Below are positions 1-11,756 of a DNA stretch of 64,000 nt, in pieces (position 1 is the first letter of the stretch; each line of letters begins with the position of its first letter). This DNA comes from Acanthosoma haemorrhoidale (Eukaryota; Arthropoda; Insecta; Hemiptera; Acanthosomatidae): contig OV884012.1 of assembly GCA_930367205.1 (NCBI GenBank), positions 52,969,239-53,033,238 of the forward strand, in the 5' to 3' direction. The translations under genes were made by a program, and so were the position numbers. The notes under the pieces were generated by a model. It ran no database searches and was not told where the DNA came from. It saw only the letters and a program-made list of their open reading frames with translations.

Positions 1-201
1 GGTTTTAATTAGTGGTTGCAGTATATTTTTGATTGGTAACGTAAGGTTTTATGCATTCTATTTTAATCCTGTTATTGATTAGTTTATAGGAAAAAAAATC
101 AAATGCGACCAAAATTTTAGATGTAATGTTTTAGTTTACTATTATATATATTATAAGTCTTTTTTCGAGCATTTTCGAATGGCAGTTGCTGCAGAAAGCG
201 C

Positions 202-839
202 TTGTGAAATATCAATTCAAATTGATATCTTTATTGTGCAATAATTACAATCTGCCTTTTATAAGGCAATAATAATACAGATAAATGATCTCATTCATAC
301 CATATTTACAGTTCATCATTCACTCGCTCATTCATACTATAGGACATGATTGGAGAAACTGGCCATTGCCAGGACTCCCACTGTCACGCGATTATAGCAG
401 GTCACGAGGCCTCTGCCGTTTCAGTCTCCGAGGAGGATTATAGGGATGAGTGGCACAGTGCAAACACTGTGCTACAGGATTAGGGTGGTTGGAAAGGCTA
501 CTGTGGAATTTCATAAACTTGGAAGGGATGAGTTCTAGAATGTAGGGTATATTAAGGTCTTTATGAAGGGTTTTGTTGCTGACATAATAAGGGGCATTTA
601 CTATTGTTCTCAGGACTTTGGATTGAAAGGATTGGATCCACTTGATGTTTGACTTTTTTGCTGTCCCCCATAGCTCTATTCCGTATTTCCAGATTGGCTT
701 GAGTATAACTTTGTAGATTAGTAGTTTATTTTCTATTGAGAGATGGGTTGTCCTTTGAAGTAGTCTGTACAGTTCTTGTCTTTTTAGTCTCGTATGTGGG
801 TTCCAGGTCAGTCGTTTGTCGAGATGGATTGTGAAATAT
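202..839 (-). mobile_element. Jockey-like LINE, 5'-truncated copy A
   Basis: This is a truncated non-LTR retrotransposon whose 3' end points left. It is bounded by an 11-bp direct repeat, TTGTGAAATAT, at 202-212 and 829-839, which I read as the target-site duplication. The 3' end (about 225-260) has an AATAAAG motif and the GGCAGATTGTAAT block shared by other copies in this window. Compared with the copy at 6.2 kb it lacks a segment near 343-345, so it is an internally deleted or variant subfamily member. Sequence from 213 to 828 belongs to the element. Confidence 0.85.
392..828 (-). pseudogene. LINE reverse transcriptase C-terminal remnant
   Basis: The minus-strand frame encodes the C-terminal tail of a Jockey-clade reverse transcriptase. 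Family landmarks are LDKRLTWNPHTRLKRQEL near the start, then KPIWKYGIELWG, SNIKWIQSFQSKVLR and LHKDLNIPYI. These lie downstream of the catalytic palm, so no catalytic residues are present. The open frame runs on to 871, but the first sixteen residues are flanking DNA beyond the target-site duplication. The frame is open but has no start of its own and cannot be functional. Identification rests on strong family resemblance that I recognise by eye. Confidence 0.8.
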
Positions 840-1855
840 AAATAAAAATTCGTACGAAGATAAAATTGCACGTTATTTAATTAGATATTGATTCCTAGGA
901 ATTGATACCTACATAAAATACTACGGGGTGTTTTGTCTGCTAAGGCTAGGGTAAGTAGGTAAGGTTAGCACATTATGATCTAACGTTCTTACATTATTGA
1001 GCAAACTTTAGCGCATGTCTAAGACAGGCAACATCATCAGCAGTAATAAATCACGAATTAGCACAGTATTGCTCATTATAAAATGTATAATGGTATAGTT
1101 GAATACTTAATAATATGCAATAAAATAGACTGGTCGCTCTTTGAAGCTGCTGCTGCAGTAGGGGATGGCTGGAAAAGAATATATCAAGCTCATGAATATA
1201 TATTACAGTCCGCTATTTCTCTACTCCTCGTGCTCTACAATCTCATCGAATAAGAACAAAACAAAACCGAAAAGGAAAAAAATAAAGTGAATAAGAAAAT
1301 ACAAAAAAAAAAAAAACTCGCGGGCTTACCCATAGGACGTACGTAGCATCCAATCGCTATAAGGAGCCACTGGGAACTTCTTCACCTGCCCTCCCACGCA
1401 TATCTAGAGCGCAGCTTTAATACATATATCTTCCTCAGGTTTCTTTTTACATCAGAGCCTCTCCGAGGAGAATATTTCACTTTTGCTATACTATAACAAC
1501 CTCAGGCCAGCCTCCCAAATAAATCCTACACTCACATATCACCTCTAGGGAGATTTTCATGCTACTTTTATAGCCCTCCTCCCTGCAAGGGGGAAAAAAA
1601 ACTTGCATAAAAACTTCGATGATAGTATCTTTTCTTGAAGAATTATTTATTACTGGATTTACTCACAAAAAGTAGTTAAAATATAAATTATCAATAGTGT
1701 TTCCTAATATTTTTTTCAAAGATCTAGGGAACTATAGATGGAACTTCAGATGAAATATCAGGAATGAAATTGGACACCCCCGTAAGATCATAAATATAAC
1801 TATAAAATATTAAATAAAGATTACAGAAAATAAAAAATACTTAATTCCAATACAC
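840..1855. other. no recognisable gene
   Basis: AT-rich DNA. It contains a run of A at about 1300-1315 and a less AT-rich patch at 1320-1560, and I recognise no coding or repeat signature. Confidence 0.5.
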
Positions 1856-1859
1856 CGAT

Positions 1860-2175
1860 TTAGTACTTCTCGGCAGTTCACAATGAAAAAAAGCCCCCAA
1901 TAAATAACCTGCACGTCTACATCGTATTATGGGATCCACTTTTCGTCGCAAGTAACAACTCTGCTTAGAGAAGGTTGGTTTTTTTTTTTTGGGGGGGGTG
2001 CAAAGAAGTCTAGAACATACTTCATACTGATAATTTCTTTTAGGCAGTCGTTCAAGTCATGAGGAGCCAATGTTTTTAGCTTTTTCATTTTATAGCCGCG
2101 AGGTGATCAGCGATAGTTGACTTGTCAACTTCAAGTTTTCGAACATATATTCATGGATTTTCTTCATCCAATGTC
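1860..2175 (-). pseudogene. mariner transposase fragment
   Basis: On the minus strand a broken frame reads DKSTIADHLAAIK, then KKLKTLAPHDLN, then VVTCDEKWIP followed by a stop and YDVDVQ. This order matches the middle of mariner-family transposases, where a helix-turn-helix is followed by the VPHELN-type linker and the T(G/C)DEKW motif carrying the first catalytic Asp. The CDEKW codons lie near 1934-1960. Stops and a frameshift interrupt it, including one around a poly-purine run at 1980-2000, and no terminal inverted repeats were located. It is a decayed internal piece. Confidence 0.65.
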
Positions 2176-4929
2176 CTTAGATAGACGTCATAAACAGAAG
2201 TTCTCCCATTACCTTCTTTGTCTTCATGAAATTATTCAAGGACTCACGTGTGCTCCCATCGCTCAGATTTCATTAATTTCTGGCCCTTTAGGTACCGTTC
2301 GAAACAAGTTTGATCCCGTAAAAGGAAGTCAATCGGAAATCAAGCTTGGACATCTTAATATAGACCAGATTATTGGGTAGTAGTATACCGCCACAGGCGT
2401 GAAAATAAATTCTGCGACCATTACACCTGGGCCTCTCCCGAGAGAGTTGACGCTGAGAAGAAAGCTTTGGAGGAGGACGAGAAACCACAGTGTCCAGCAG
2501 GACTTCTTAATAGTGGTCCATGTCCGATCTTATCTGGTGCTTATCTGCTCACGAGGCAGAGCAGCCCGGCCGCCACCCACCGCTGCCCTCCTGTAATGTA
2601 ATTATACACATTATATGAAGAGGCCAGGGAAGAAACAACAATTTCCTTTATTTGAGGAGCACAATTCAAATGTTTTTAATCGTAAGCCTTTGCGCATGGG
2701 ATGTATTTTAAGCCGTTACTCTTATCCTTTCTCGCATATTTTTCGTCCTCGATTTCTCTTGAATCAACACGTCTTTTTTCTGAAAGTTGAGTTGAGTTCT
2801 TGGCTATAAGGAATATGCAGAAATGTTTGCATATCCCCACCCCCTTTATATAACGTCAGGGTTTGGTGACCAGTAGTCTCGGGCGCTAAAAACCTTTTTT
2901 ATATTCTAACAATATAAAGCTTTAATTTTGGGGGATTCACGTTTTCCGGTAAATATTTAAAAACCAATTACAATTCATTTATAAATTGTTATTTAGTGAT
3001 AGACATGATTTAATAAATGAAACGAAATATTTTAACCAAACATACTGTTATTCATTCATTGAATTATTATTTGAGATCTTGTGGGCTCACACATTCCTAG
3101 ATATTTTTTCTTCTACCTTTTTATGTCTATTTAAAGTATGCGATTTAGTCATATTCAATTAAATAAATTAACCTTGAGTGTAACGATAATAAATATAGGT
3201 CGATTTTTTAAAAAAATATTTGATTTTTGTTAATATACTGTGGGTTATATTCTGATATCCACATCACCCTTATCGGTGAAATTTTCCAGTGAGACATTGG
3301 CCTTATCAAAACCTGTGATATTTGTTATTTTACCTTTTGGATCAATAGTTTTCGCGGTCTTGCATGGCTCCTTTTCTTCCTAGTGTGAATGTGCTAAGCA
3401 AACATTCACACTTTCATCTTTAACAATAAAAACTAAATCTTACTATCTCCCTAAAAATCCATTGTTTCAAGGATGTGTGAAAGCCGATTCGTGTTAAAAT
3501 GGCCAAGAAAGTCACTGTGAATTTTGGTGCATTTGACTAACGATCGTATGGCGCCTGCTGGATACTTTTATTTTGACGTTCAATGTTTAGATTTTTCGAT
3601 CTGGTCAGGATTTGTAAGTTTTCGATTCAAAGACTTGAACCCATGGGAGCAGCAGTCATTTTTTGGGCGTTGGTGTGCCATTTTGTTCATTCAGAGGACA
3701 AAGTTATTTCAGTTCGATTTAGTTAGCTATTTGGTTCCATTGGTGAAATCCGGTAGCTAAAGATCAGCCATAGATACTACTTTATGTTCCATCGTCTTTT
3801 CAACAGTTAATTTTCCTTAAGCATTTCCCTGGTAGGTATATACCCCGCAATCTGTTTTAAATTATGATTTATTTTATATGTTGACTTTATTTTTTACTTT
3901 AAGGTATTATCTCACAATATTAACAATGTATTGAATTACAAAATTAAATCATTTAGTGCTATAAATTAGTTTTATTAATATAGTTGGGAGTACATCTACT
4001 TCAAGGCTGAGTTAACTGTTTATTTCGATTACACCATAAATTACTCCCAGTCAGCCCTTTGGGTCCTATTAAAGGTTACAATTAGTAAAATAAACAATTC
4101 AGACTGTCTCATGTGCTAATCGAGAACTAACAGACGGTTTAATTAAGGATAGTTGACCTAAATTTCTAGTGCATGCTGAGCGATACTGGATCCACTTACT
4201 TCTGGTATCAATAATACATTTAGTTACTTTTGGAAAATACCTGAACTATCTACCTGTAAAAATAAATGAAGAATGTTGTAGGTTCATTACTAAATATATC
4301 TACCGCATAAGGATATGTCGGATTGAAAAAAAAAATGTGAATAACTCTTTAATATTTTTTAATCATGAATTATTCACCGATTGTAAATAAACATTTTATT
4401 GAAATAATTTGATAATTAATTGAAAACAGTGATGATATTAAGTGGAAGGGAGCGCTATCTCGACAAGGGGACGAGATTCTAATAGGATTTAAGGCTAGAC
4501 CTATAATCTCTATCCGCCAGTGTGAGTTAGGGTGCGGTGGCGCTGTGTGTGGTTCAACCACTTCAGTCGCACCTGTAATCTTACTTGGTCTTAGCCAAGT
4601 CGGCCTTTGCAAGTGTCAGCTCGCATGCATGTTAGACTTACCACAGCATGTCCAGGATTGACTTTTGTATTTAAATTACTACTGGCGTTGTTCAAGTTTT
4701 AAGTTATGGTTTTATAAGGGTTCATTATTGGTTTTTTTTTTTCAATATCAGATATCCAATGAGTTTTACCTGTTTGTTTGTCTGTACTGGTTTTTGGATC
4801 CCCATGTTCACTCGGAGACATGCAATTTTAAATGGAGGACGCGTTTGACGTTGCCGCGACATGAGAACTACTGTAATATCTATAAAATATAAATATAATG
4901 ATGGGCATGACTTTTATATTTTAGGTAGT
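2176..4929. other. no recognisable gene
   Basis: Short open frames only. A less AT-rich patch at 2400-2600 and another at 4440-4620 have open frames on one or both strands, but I see no conserved motif. A perfect small hairpin lies at 3382-3412. Confidence 0.5.
3382..3412. repeat. perfect 11-bp inverted repeat
   Basis: AGTGTGAATGT at 3382-3392 is matched by its exact reverse complement at 3402-3412, with a 9-nt spacer. It is too short for a typical miRNA precursor, and its function is unknown. Confidence 0.6.
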
Positions 4930-5009
4930 AAGCTTTAGTCTCTTCAATTGATCTTTTTATTAAGAAAACATCTGCAATCAACGAATACCTATTTAGGCAT
5001 CATCAGGAC
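4930..5009 (+). repeat. ~80-bp CATCATCAG repeat, copy 1
   Basis: Begins with an AGCTT/GTCT/CAATT series and ends in AGGCATCATCAGG. It aligns imperfectly with 5757-5840 (same strand) and with the reverse complement of 6065-6145. A GATGATGCC(T) sequence of this kind is common in insect LINE or Penelope 3' regions, but I cannot assign a family. Confidence 0.5.
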
Positions 5010-5419
5010 TACCTTTTAGATCAATGTGTATACAAAATTATAATTTAATTTAATAAACAAAAAGATTGACAAAACAATAATAATAATCTAACAAAAAACC
5101 GGTGAAAGATATCGTCTATTTCAATATATGTTAACAAATTTTATGTGATGGGTATCACATTTAAGGTCTAAACGTTGGGAAACTATCAATTGTGTAATAG
5201 ACGTATCACACTCGACTTGAATTATTTTACTTTAATACTGGATGGAAAATATATAGGGTAGTTTCTTTACGGTTGCCCTTTTTGACATTTGGCTTTCGGT
5301 TTTTGAAAGCCAGAAATGTAATCTATTTTTAATTTTGGCACCCATTAAATGGTGTGACGTTCTGGATTGCCTCATGTAATCCTTGCTTGTTATCGGCAAC
5401 AATTATAAATAATATTATT

Positions 5420-5652
5420 ATAAACTTAATAAGACTTCAATACTGGTACGTATTGGGGGATGCGGCTGATGGAAGAGCGTGGGGGAGTTTCCAAGACTTC
5501 ACTTCCTCTTTCGCATGTGAGGAAGGTGACACCATGAAGATTTGGTAGCTCTTGGCGAGTCTGTAAATACTGTATGAATGAAGAATTGTAAATAAGGTAT
5601 GAATGAGAACATTGACCAGAATTACTTATAGCCCAGTAAGGCAGATTGACTT
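5420..5652 (+). mobile_element. Jockey-like LINE 3' end, copy D
   Basis: The 3' untranslated region of the same LINE family, plus orientation. It includes the GCGGCTGA..GAGCGTGGGGGA block, CTCTTTCGCATG, the TACTGTATGAATGA segment and the terminal GGCAGATTG. A possible 12-bp target-site duplication, AATAATATTATT, is at 5408-5419 and 5653-5664, but it is low complexity. The usual TATAC/TATCATAATAAAG tail is missing or altered. Confidence 0.7.
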
Positions 5653-5756
5653 AATAATATTATTCTTTCAAGTAGTATTAGCTTAAACCTAAATATATAT
5701 ACTGATCTACTTAACTTTATATTAAGTATATTGGCATTTAAATATGTTAGGAAAAA

Positions 5757-5840
5757 TCTTGGAGTATCTCACAATCTTTCTTTTCCTTTATAAACCATCC
5801 TCATTTGACGTTTTTCCTGTTCAAAAACAATCATCAGGAC
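5757..5840 (+). repeat. ~80-bp CATCATCAG repeat, copy 2
   Basis: Shares GGAGTATCTCACAAT..TCATCAGGAC with the other two copies. With 6065-6145 it forms an inverted pair about 390 bp across. Confidence 0.45.
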
Positions 5841-6064
5841 TACAATTCAAAAGACTGGATGAATCAATTTACTTATTTAAAAGAAATATATTACAATGCA
5901 AAAAGACTATAAAATAACACTCAATTTAATTAGATTGGAAAACAAACTTTATTTTTACAGTAAGGTTACCCATTCGGTATGTACCAAAGTTCACTTAAAA
6001 AAGATCTTGCCATTCGTTTTTTTTTGTTCTCCAATCTTATTATGTAATAAATCTAAATTTTCAT

Positions 6065-6145
6065 TCTGATGATGCCTGAATAGACAAATCTTTTGACTGA
6101 GGAAGGCATATCAATAAAGAGAAATTGTGAAAGACTCCAAGCTTT
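6065..6145 (-). repeat. ~80-bp CATCATCAG repeat, copy 3 (inverted)
   Basis: Reads CTGATGATGCCTGAATAG on the plus strand and ends CAATAAAGAGAAATTGTGAAAGACTCC. It is the inverted counterpart of 4930-5009 and 5757-5840. The CAATAAAG would be a poly(A) signal on the plus strand if this is a retroelement 3' end. Confidence 0.45.
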
Positions 6146-6231
6146 TTATTTTTTTTCTAATAAATAAGCTTATAGTACACAATTTTTTTTTTATACCTCT
6201 ATTTCAATTTTTTTTTTATAGGACAAACCTG

Positions 6232-6817
6232 TAATCATATTAATTTTTTTTATTATAACAACTTTATTATGATAGAATTACAATCTGCCTGATTGGGCTG
6301 TAAGTAATTGTGCTATATGATCTCGTTCATACCAATTTACAATTTTCATTCGCTCGCTCATTCATACTATATTTACAAACAGCCTAGAGGCCCCCCAAGT
6401 CCACATGGCTGCCACCTCCCTCGCGTACGAAGGAGGAAGCGGAGTCTTGGGAAGTCCCCTACGCTCCTACGTCAGCCGCGTCACTGGATAAGAGCCAGCG
6501 GAGGCTGACCAAGAGCGCAAGAGCCACAGACGCTCAGGACATAATTAGAGAAACTGGCCATTGCCAGGACTCCCACTGTCACTTATTTATAGCAGGTCAC
6601 GAGGCCACTGCCGTTTTAGTATCGAGGAGGGATGAATGGTGCAGTGCAATGACTGTGCTAGGTAGTTAGGGTGGTTGGATAGGTTACTATGGAATTTTAT
6701 GAACTTGGAAGGGATGAGTTCAAGAATGTAGGGTATATTCAGATCATTATGAAGGGTTTTGTTGCTGACGTAATAAGGGGCATTTACTATTGTTATCAGG
6801 ACTTTCTAATCATATTA
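6232..6817 (-). mobile_element. Jockey-like LINE, 5'-truncated copy B
   Basis: A minus-strand copy with its 3' tail on the left, including an A/T-rich tail at 6243-6275. It is bounded by a perfect 11-bp target-site duplication, TAATCATATTA, at 6232-6242 and 6807-6817. It carries the whole 3' untranslated region and a short, frameshifted piece of the RT C-terminus, and breaks off at the CAGGACTTT block near 6806. It retains the segment that copy A lacks, so it is a useful reference for the family 3' end. Confidence 0.88.
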
Positions 6818-9555
6818 TGTTAATGATACGTATATAAGTATTTTTATAATCTTGAAAAGACTAGGTACATTTTTCGTTTAGCATTCATTCCTATGAAGTT
6901 CCGTAAGGTCATATCGCTGACTTGAAGACGACCTTTCTGTAACGTTAGTGTTCTATGAGTAGCCTGCTCTTGAAGAAGAAGACTCCTAGAAGAAGAAGAT
7001 GCTATCGACCAGATTCTCCCTCCCTATTACCTCCCTTCAATGGCCCCTACTGCTGTTTACCTTCCATCCCCTAGCGGCCTTTCATCTATGTCTCAGTCAG
7101 CTTGTTAGTGGCCTTTTTTCCCCTCTTCTTAGTCTAGGCCGCAACTGAGTTTCCCTTGAAGGCTAATCGGCCGTAAGGTAAAGTTTGCTCGGTAAATGTT
7201 AGCCGTGTACTTACTTTTAAACAAATACGTTTTGTTTGTCTACTAACCTTTATAGATGAATGTTGGTTACTGACCTAAGCCAACCAAGGTGGCCGTGATA
7301 TATAAGTATTAAGATGCGTGTGTGTATGTGTGATCAACCTTCAAATAATAGTTAAATTGAAAAATTTAATCACGTAAAAGCAGATTTGATCTGATAAAAG
7401 CAGATAAAATTAGTTATAATGATCTGGTTATAAACATTTGCTGGCGTACATAATCGTACAACAATTTTAAGTTTAAACCAAGAATTCGAAAATACTGATC
7501 TAGGTCCGTTTTTACTGTGAAATTCAAGAAGAAATGATACTTATAATTGTTGTATAAAAGTCACTAATGAACTTTATTGGCAGAACGAGGTGAAACATGA
7601 TGGCGTTGAGTCCTAAGATTGGGAACAATTTAAAATATGTATATTGTAGTGTGCTTTAACGCAACGCACTATAAAAAAAATACGTGAATGTTTATAAATG
7701 TATCTACCCTGACGGGGTATTCTAGCTGGATATACCAAATAATGAATATTAGGTGTTATTTTATTATAAATCAAATAACCTCTCTGCAGTTTTGCTGAAA
7801 AGAATGCTTACATGCAAACTGCAGTTAATATTCAATAACTGATGGCTATGTAGTCTGCATTGTGGCGTCGTCTAGAAGATTTTTTTTCAGGTTTTTTTAG
7901 GCAATGCTGCAGAAGTTACGTCGTCTATAAGGTTATCTGCCTTCGAAATATGACCTAAAAATTAAGTAACACCCTTCAGAAAGGAGTGTATTTAACTAAC
8001 AAAGGAGGCTTTCATAACAAACTTTATTGAAGTGTCCAAGAAAGCACAGGCATTCGTTTCATTCAAAGTTAGATTGTTGTTGCTCTCTAAACCAACCTGA
8101 TGCTTTGAAATTAGTGCAGGTCAGAAGATAGTTGATATAGTCATATTCAACTACCGCTGGCAGCAATGGTTGCGCTACACATGGAATTGTATATATTTTT
8201 TATGTTCCATGGGCATATTTGAGATAGCTTAAGGGTCCACTGACTCTTTTCAATAGCAGACGAAATATTAGGAAGGGAAATGGGCATAGCTGGAGAAAAA
8301 GGCTTAGAAAGGAAAATTAGAAGTATAATCAATTGGCTAGCCATTTATTTCCTTTGTGTTTAACACTAGGGTGTACAAGTTGTAAGTAGTTTCCAACGAT
8401 AAATGTGAAAAATTACTCCAGCGAACAAGGAACTTTCTTATATCTATGTAAAAATTCTAAAGTACTTTCGACTTTGTAAAGACTTGTTAGTTCCCTAAGA
8501 CCCTTTTTGAAAAATGAAAGTTTTACTTATTTATGCCGGTCTTCTGTCGCCATTAAGTTATTGAGTTGTTCCTTCCTTCCAATTGAGGAATTTTCCGACC
8601 TCCTTCTAGGCTTTTCTCCTCCCAGTAAAAAAAAAAGAGTTGAAACTTCCAGTCCAAACTTTACTGGAGCTCTGAATATTTTAGCATAACGGAAATGTTC
8701 CCGGAATCCGTACTTTACTTGAGGAAAAAAAAGTTAAAAAAGGTGTATCAAGTATTATTTTCTCTGGGCTATAACACTGCAGTTACCAAACCTATTATGT
8801 AATTAAATTCTCCTAGTAATGTTCTGAAAAATATTTTTTACTTATTTTAATTAATAATAAAAAGTTATTTGAAATATTTATTTATTTTGTTAGTATCTTC
8901 CTTGCGTCAGAGTAAATAAATTGTTATAACCTCAATTCTAATATTTATTTGTTTACACATTGATACATCACCTGTTGATCCAGCTAGAATAGTCAGCAGG
9001 TAGCCAATAACAGCTTAGCTAATTTGTTCATCCAGCTCTGTATCTCTATTAAACATTGTCAAATGCATAAGCTTTCATGTTATGATGTTGTTATATGTCA
9101 AGATTTTTTCCTTTGAGTCCTTATTTTTATTTATGCAATCCTTTAAACACAACATTAATATTTTAAATAACATTCACGGATAGTGCTTGTTATTTATTTA
9201 ATTTTTCAATACAATACACACTACGTTTTGAGTTTTTCACATACTAGTTACAGGATTTAAATATAATGATTCAAATTGAATTCATGTCCCGAATACCTCA
9301 AAGTATAATATAAGCACTGTTTATACTATCTTTAATTATTTATTTAATTTCTTTTAGTATAATGATATTGAATACAATTTATTAAAATATAATTATTTAC
9401 TAAACTTTCTCTCTCTAGTGCCCGTAGAAAGTTGAAATTTATTTTCATTTACCCCATGTTTTCATGGCATGACTTCGGGTGTTTTACAACTTGAAGTTAG
9501 CCTGAAAATAAGAAGTACATATATTTGTTTGAAAACAAGAATTATTTGTTATAGT
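6818..9555. other. no recognisable gene
   Basis: Mostly AT-rich. A less AT-rich patch at 6990-7200 contains C-rich runs. Open frames at 8147-8344 and 8507-8689 show no family features. Confidence 0.5.
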
Positions 9556-9559
9556 ACTC

Positions 9560-9870
9560 ACCCTCACTATCTTCCGGTGAACTTTCCTCGGGCCACATTT
9601 CATTAAAGTCCATCTCATTAATGAATCTGTGGAACGGCTTACTCTAAGATGTTGTTGCCATCTAGTGTACTTGAACTGGCCCACCCGTTTCTTCTTATTG
9701 CCATAGCGTGAAGTATCCAAGATTGGACAATGAAGTACAAGATGTACTTAAGTCTGCTGCTCACCCCGTCCATAATGACACAAAGGCAATCTAACAGTCC
9801 AAATCTAATTCGGTTTGTTTTTAGATGTGTATTTTTTTGGTTTTCTATTGTAGGAAAAGGTTTCTTAGGA
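9560..9870 (-). pseudogene. LINE reverse transcriptase C-terminal Cys/His remnant
   Basis: Across a frameshift the minus strand reads RLPLCHYGRGEQQT, then VHLVLHCPILDTSRYGNKKK. That order (C-H-Y-G...E-x-x-T...H-x-x-x-x-CP) is the zinc-knuckle-like end of many insect non-LTR reverse transcriptases, in which a CxxG..Q(T)..H(I/L)L..CP motif precedes a short helical tail. The frame continues as far as about 9560. A stop lies between the two halves. No catalytic domain is near, so this is a 5'-truncated, decayed copy of a family different from the copies at 0.2 and 6.2 kb. Confidence 0.5.
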
Positions 9871-9929
9871 TGTCTCCTGTTTGGGCTTGTTCTCCGTGTA
9901 CTTTGACTACTCAAATTTTCCACCAATTT

Positions 9930-10705
9930 GTTTATTGATTTAGTAGCTCTGAGCTACTGTGGACAGTTTTAGTCTGTCCGTGATGTTTGACTAAATCAAT
10001 GTAAACAAGACTGTATAGATAATACACATAGTATTGCATATCAATGCTCTATGACTGGTGTCAGCATTGTTATCCGTATGAATAGTTTTTTATGCATGGA
10101 AAGTATTTCAGCTTGGCTGTTTTAACATAACTTGTTTTTATTAATTGCTTGTAACTAATCCTTATAGATAACGATATCCTGTGTTGTCCTATTATCTTGC
10201 TGCGATCTGTGAATATTTAAAAAGTAGATTTTATGACATTCCGGTTAATTACACTGTATATTCATACAGGGTACATCCTGCTATCAAGTGGTAGAATTCA
10301 CATCCTTGTAATGTTGGCAACATTGTGTGGTGGTCATGATATTATTAATTTTGTAATAAACAATGAGAACTTTACAGGTGATGGGGCTCAACTTTTTGTA
10401 TATCACTTCAAAACTAAAACTTACAATCTAAATCCTTAAACTGGCCGTCATTACCAGCGCTTGGGGATGTTTAGTGGGGGTAACGGCGTTAAACGTGGTA
10501 ATATGTTGCAACAGACCGAAGAATTTCCACACATGTAACATGTCCATGTTGGATTTATTCATCCACCGTAGCCATCGAATGCACACAGAGAGCTATTTTT
10601 TTTGTCTTGTTCAGAATGGCCATCTCATTTCCTTTCGAAAAATGTCACTCTGAAACGTTTAGAGATTATTTGCTGTGCCACTGTGTGTATAAGCCACTTT
10701 TATAC
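9930..10705. other. no recognisable gene
   Basis: AT-rich, with isolated short frames. Nothing recognised. Confidence 0.5.
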
Positions 10706-10710
10706 ATCAT

Positions 10711-11009
10711 CAGTTTGAGTCGAATAGGCAAGGTTGCAGAAGACAATGTTTGAGCCGGTAATGGTACGTTTTCGCTGGAACTTCCTGCGGTAGCGATTGG
10801 CAGTGATTGCTGCAGTTAAGCAGTGGGAGACTGAAGGGATGACTATTGGACAGTTTAAACGAAACATGACCCCTTCATTTCCCTCAAAGCAGTAGCTAAC
10901 GGCCAGCAGTAACTGCCAATCGCTACCGCGGGCAGTTCCAGCGATATCGTACCATTACCGGCTATCACAAACATTATCATCTGTAACTTTATCGATTCGC
11001 CTAGAACTG
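10711..11009. repeat. ~300-bp imperfect foldback (hairpin-forming element)
   Basis: Two arms of about 120-140 bp are mutual reverse complements. The best blocks are AGCCGGTAATGGTACG at 10753-10768 against 10948-10963, and GCGGTAGCGATTGGCAGT at 10787-10804 against 10912-10929, both exact. Outer matches run to CAGTT at 10711 and AACTG near 11005-11009, with scattered substitutions. The spacer is roughly 10830-10890. The arms are less AT-rich than their surroundings. It could be a foldback MITE or a transcribed hairpin. I see no coding capacity and no certain target-site duplication. Confidence 0.75.
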
Positions 11010-11022
11010 ACAGATAGGAAAA

Positions 11023-11745
11023 ATACGATTACCGTTTCGTGAATGAAAGTAGATCCTTTCGCTCCGGGCTTGGCATTGAATCGAATTATTTGTACAATTT
11101 CAATCAAAATGTTTTCTCAACTGTACAGTTACTTATTCATCAATGTCAATGAGGTCTCAGTGGCCCACCATGCTCACGTTTTCATCAGGTCAGCCCCGGT
11201 ACCCTCTCCCTCTCATTAAAAAAGGAAAAATAACACGGAGACAGGATTGTCTGACATAAAAAGGAAAGAAACATGAGCAGGAGAAATGGAATGGGTCGTA
11301 TACCATTACTTCTCTCTCAGGCTATATTAAATAATTCTCCGGCTGTAGACGCCGAGATGGATAAATTATTTCCAGATTCATGACGCAGTCGAGATGTTTT
11401 CGAATCCTATCTCCCTTTTTCACGAGTTTGTAACATTAGCGCGTCACTCTCTGCTCTCTCTTTGTCCCCGGAGGAAGTACAAAGAATTACAAAAACAAAA
11501 CGGAAAACAGAATAGAGAATTACTGCCTGAAATATGATGTAATGCCGTTATAGTACTTTACACCTAGCAGGAATTCTCTTTGTGCTGGCTCGGCAGGGAC
11601 CTCTTTCTGTTAAAGCGGGCGTCAGCTTTATTCTTTTGAAGGGTGGTGTTTCATTTACTGCCGCTTTTGATTGGCACTTACCCACTATACTTTTTTATAA
11701 ATTATATATACGAATTTATTATGTTATTTATTATGTATAAATGAA
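11023..11745. other. no gene; moderately GC-rich unique-looking stretch
   Basis: Unusually mixed composition at 11160-11490, with no open frame and no repeat resemblance. It includes the loose dyad AATAATTCTCCGGC..GCCGAGATGGATAAATTATT near 11330. It may be regulatory, but I have no direct support. Confidence 0.35.
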
Positions 11746-11756
11746 TTTCTATATTG

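Noticed and set aside
3524..3760. Plus-strand frame with LDFSIWS, as in mariner transposase C-termini
   Set aside because: Only seven residues match. The flanking residues and the expected upstream motifs are absent.
4560..4610. Minus-strand TTGGCTAAGACCAAGT resembling the start of U2 snRNA
   Set aside because: The match does not extend. The branch-point region, Sm site and stem-loops expected in U2 are missing.
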